A stretch of DNA of 64,000 nt. It comes from Geminicoccus sp035556675. GTDB lineage: Bacteria > Pseudomonadota > Alphaproteobacteria > Geminicoccales > Geminicoccaceae. The position numbers and the translations under genes are program-made. A model generated the notes under the pieces. That model did not search any database. It saw nothing but the letters and a program-made list of their open reading frames with translations, and was not told the origin of the DNA. The stretch is taken from contig NZ_DATMFZ010000308.1 of the NCBI RefSeq assembly GCF_035556675.1, positions 1-64,000 of the forward strand, given 5' to 3'. Shown in pieces: positions 62,779 through 64,000 of the stretch. The first letter of the stretch is position 1. Every line of letters begins with the position of its first letter.

Positions 62779-64000
62779 AGGCTGACGCTCGCGGTGAAGC
62801 GGGCGAGATCGGCCTGGGTCAGCGTGTCGGCTGCCGAGATGCTGGCCTGCTGCGCCTGCAGCACCGACAGGAAGTCCGCGGCCCCGGTGCGCCAGCGCAG
62901 CTCGGCGATCCGGTAGGCCTCGCTGGCGGCCCGGTAGGCAGCCTGGCGCAGGGCGAAGCTCCGCCTGGCCGTCTCCACCAGCACCAGCGAATCGTCCACG
63001 TCCTGCAGCGCGTTCAGGATCGCCTGGGAATAGCTGGCGGCCAGCTCCTGGAAGCGCGCCACCGCCTGGTCCTCGTTGGCCTCGAGCCGGCCCGCGTCGA
63101 ACACCGGGGTGATCGCGGCGCCCGCCAGCGACCAGACCGCCTGGTCCAGCCGCAGCAGGTCGCCCAGCTCGTCGCTCTGCAGCCCGCCCGAGGCGGTCAG
63201 CGCCACGATCGGAAAGCGCGCTGCGCGCGCCGCCTGCGCGTCGTAGCCGGCAGCCGCCAGCTCCGCCTCGGCCTGCACCAGGTCCGGCCGGCGCCGCAGC
63301 AGCTCGGACGGCAGGCCGGCGATCACCGGGGGCAGGGTCAGCGCGCTGAGCCCGGCCGTGGCCACGGCCAGCTCGCCCGGCGGCCGGCCCAGCAGGGTCG
63401 CCAGCGCATTGGCCTGGCGCTGGGCATCGCCCTCGAACTCCGCCACCGCCGCTTCCTGGCTGCTCACCGCGGAGAGCTGCTGCTGCACCTCCAGGTCGGA
63501 GGCCTGGCCGGCTGCCGCCTGCACGCGCACGATGCCCAGCACGCGCCGGGACGCTTCCAGCGTGTCGCGGGCGAGCGCCAGCCGGTCGCGCAGCGCCAGC
63601 AGGGTGAAATAGGCATCCGCGGTATCCGCGGTCAGGATGAGCCCCAGCGCGTCCCGGTCGAAGCTGCTGCCGAGCAGCCGCAGCTGGCTGGCTTCCGCCA
63701 GGTCGCGCAGCCCACCGGCCAGGTCCAGCTCGTAGGACGCGGCGATCGACCCGCTATAGCTGGTGCGCGTCCGGTTCTGGCTGTTGCTGGAGCTGCGCCC
63801 ACGGCTGACCCCGGCATCGGCGTCGATGCTGGGGAACAAGGCGGCGCGGCTGATCCGGGTCTGGGCCTCGGCCTGCACCACCCGCTGGGCGGCCGCCTGC
63901 AGGTCGAGGTTGTCGCTGGCGACCTCGTGGATCAGGCCGTCCAGCTCGTCGCTGCCGAACGCCCGCCACCAGTCCGGCTCCGGCCAGCGCTGCTCGGCAT
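62700..64000 (-). CDS. NodT-family efflux outer-membrane lipoprotein, N-terminus cut by window edge
   Basis: The minus-strand frame runs 433 codons from the right edge to a TAG at 62700 without a stop, so its N-terminus and any lipobox lie outside the window. It has WWRAFGSDELDGLIHEV, NLDLQAAAQRVVQAEAQTR, SYELDLAGGLRDLAEASQL, RRRPDLVQAEAELAAAG and SVSLYRALGGGW, which mark the RND outer-membrane factor family. It works with an RND pump and adaptor, which are not in the window. Confidence 0.93.
   Translation of the reverse strand, partial: AEQRWPEPDWWRAFGSDELDGLIHEVASDNLDLQAAAQRVVQAEAQTRISRAALFPSIDADAGVSRGRSSSNSQNRTRTSYSGSIAASYELDLAGGLRDLAEASQLRLLGSSFDRDALGLILTADTADAYFTLLALRDRLALARDTLEASRRVLGIVRVQAAAGQASDLEVQQQLSAVSSQEAAVAEFEGDAQRQANALATLLGRPPGELAVATAGLSALTLPPVIAGLPSELLRRRPDLVQAEAELAAAGYDAQAARAARFPIVALTASGGLQSDELGDLLRLDQAVWSLAGAAITPVFDAGRLEANEDQAVARFQELAASYSQAILNALQDVDDSLVLVETARRSFALRQAAYRAASEAYRIAELRWRTGAADFLSVLQAQQASISAADTLTQADLARFTASVSLYRALGGGWDAAPAEPLLARVQARAP

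Overview
The window is uniformly GC-rich, densely coded chromosomal DNA. It holds no rRNA, tRNA, CRISPR array or insertion sequence that I could find. The suite hemE-hemJ-rho, mnmE, mnmG-rsmG-parA-parB, with parS-like sites and a ppsR gene next to hemE, is the origin-proximal gene set of Alphaproteobacteria. The GC content and accessory genes suggest a Rhodospirillales- or Geminicoccales-like organism, but the genus cannot be read from the window.

Layout. (1) 1-4.1 kb: mixed small genes (DUF599 membrane protein cut by the left edge, GFA-type zinc protein, urate oxidase, an apparently decayed Arg/Gly/Asp-rich gene, a small exported protein, a GYD-domain protein) and a gene-free stretch. (2) 4.1-11.9 kb, minus strand: a run of very close or overlapping genes: acyltransferase, methyltransferase, epimerase-glycosyltransferase fusion, HAD phosphatase, GNAT, EamA transporter, flavin monooxygenase and DUF427. 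(3) 12-24.5 kb: a surface-polysaccharide locus. It has two plus-strand glycosyltransferases, a convergent capsule-type transferase, an ABC-2 export permease, a 1089-residue fusion of the export ATPase (Wzt-like) with a duplicated helical module and a C-terminal methyltransferase, a NeuB-type nonulosonate synthase, an SDR, a FitAB toxin-antitoxin pair and an aldehyde dehydrogenase. (4) 24.7-33.8 kb: GGDEF/EAL protein with a degraded EAL site, UbiB-like kinase, oligoendopeptidase F, acyl-CoA synthetase, a membrane protein divergent from an XRE regulator, and a methyltransferase. (5) 33.8-53.8 kb: origin region with chromosome partitioning, tRNA modification, Rho, heme synthesis and PpsR, interrupted by a cNMP-regulated antiporter and a block of metabolic and membrane genes. 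The hemE/ppsR intergenic region is my oriC candidate. (6) 53.8-64 kb: coiled-coil membrane protein, DNA polymerase IV, TolC-like protein, an exported unknown, acetamidase/formamidase, an iron-uptake set (TonB receptor, PiuC-like hydroxylase, Sel1 protein) and a NodT-type efflux lipoprotein cut by the right edge.

How parts fit together. The polysaccharide block plausibly builds, modifies and exports one glycan. Fusing a methyltransferase to the exporter ATPase suggests that chain capping and export are physically coupled, as E. coli O8/O9a does with separate WbdD and Wzt proteins. The origin block links ParABS segregation, the ribosomal and tRNA modification genes and hemE, transcribed away from the putative origin on both sides.
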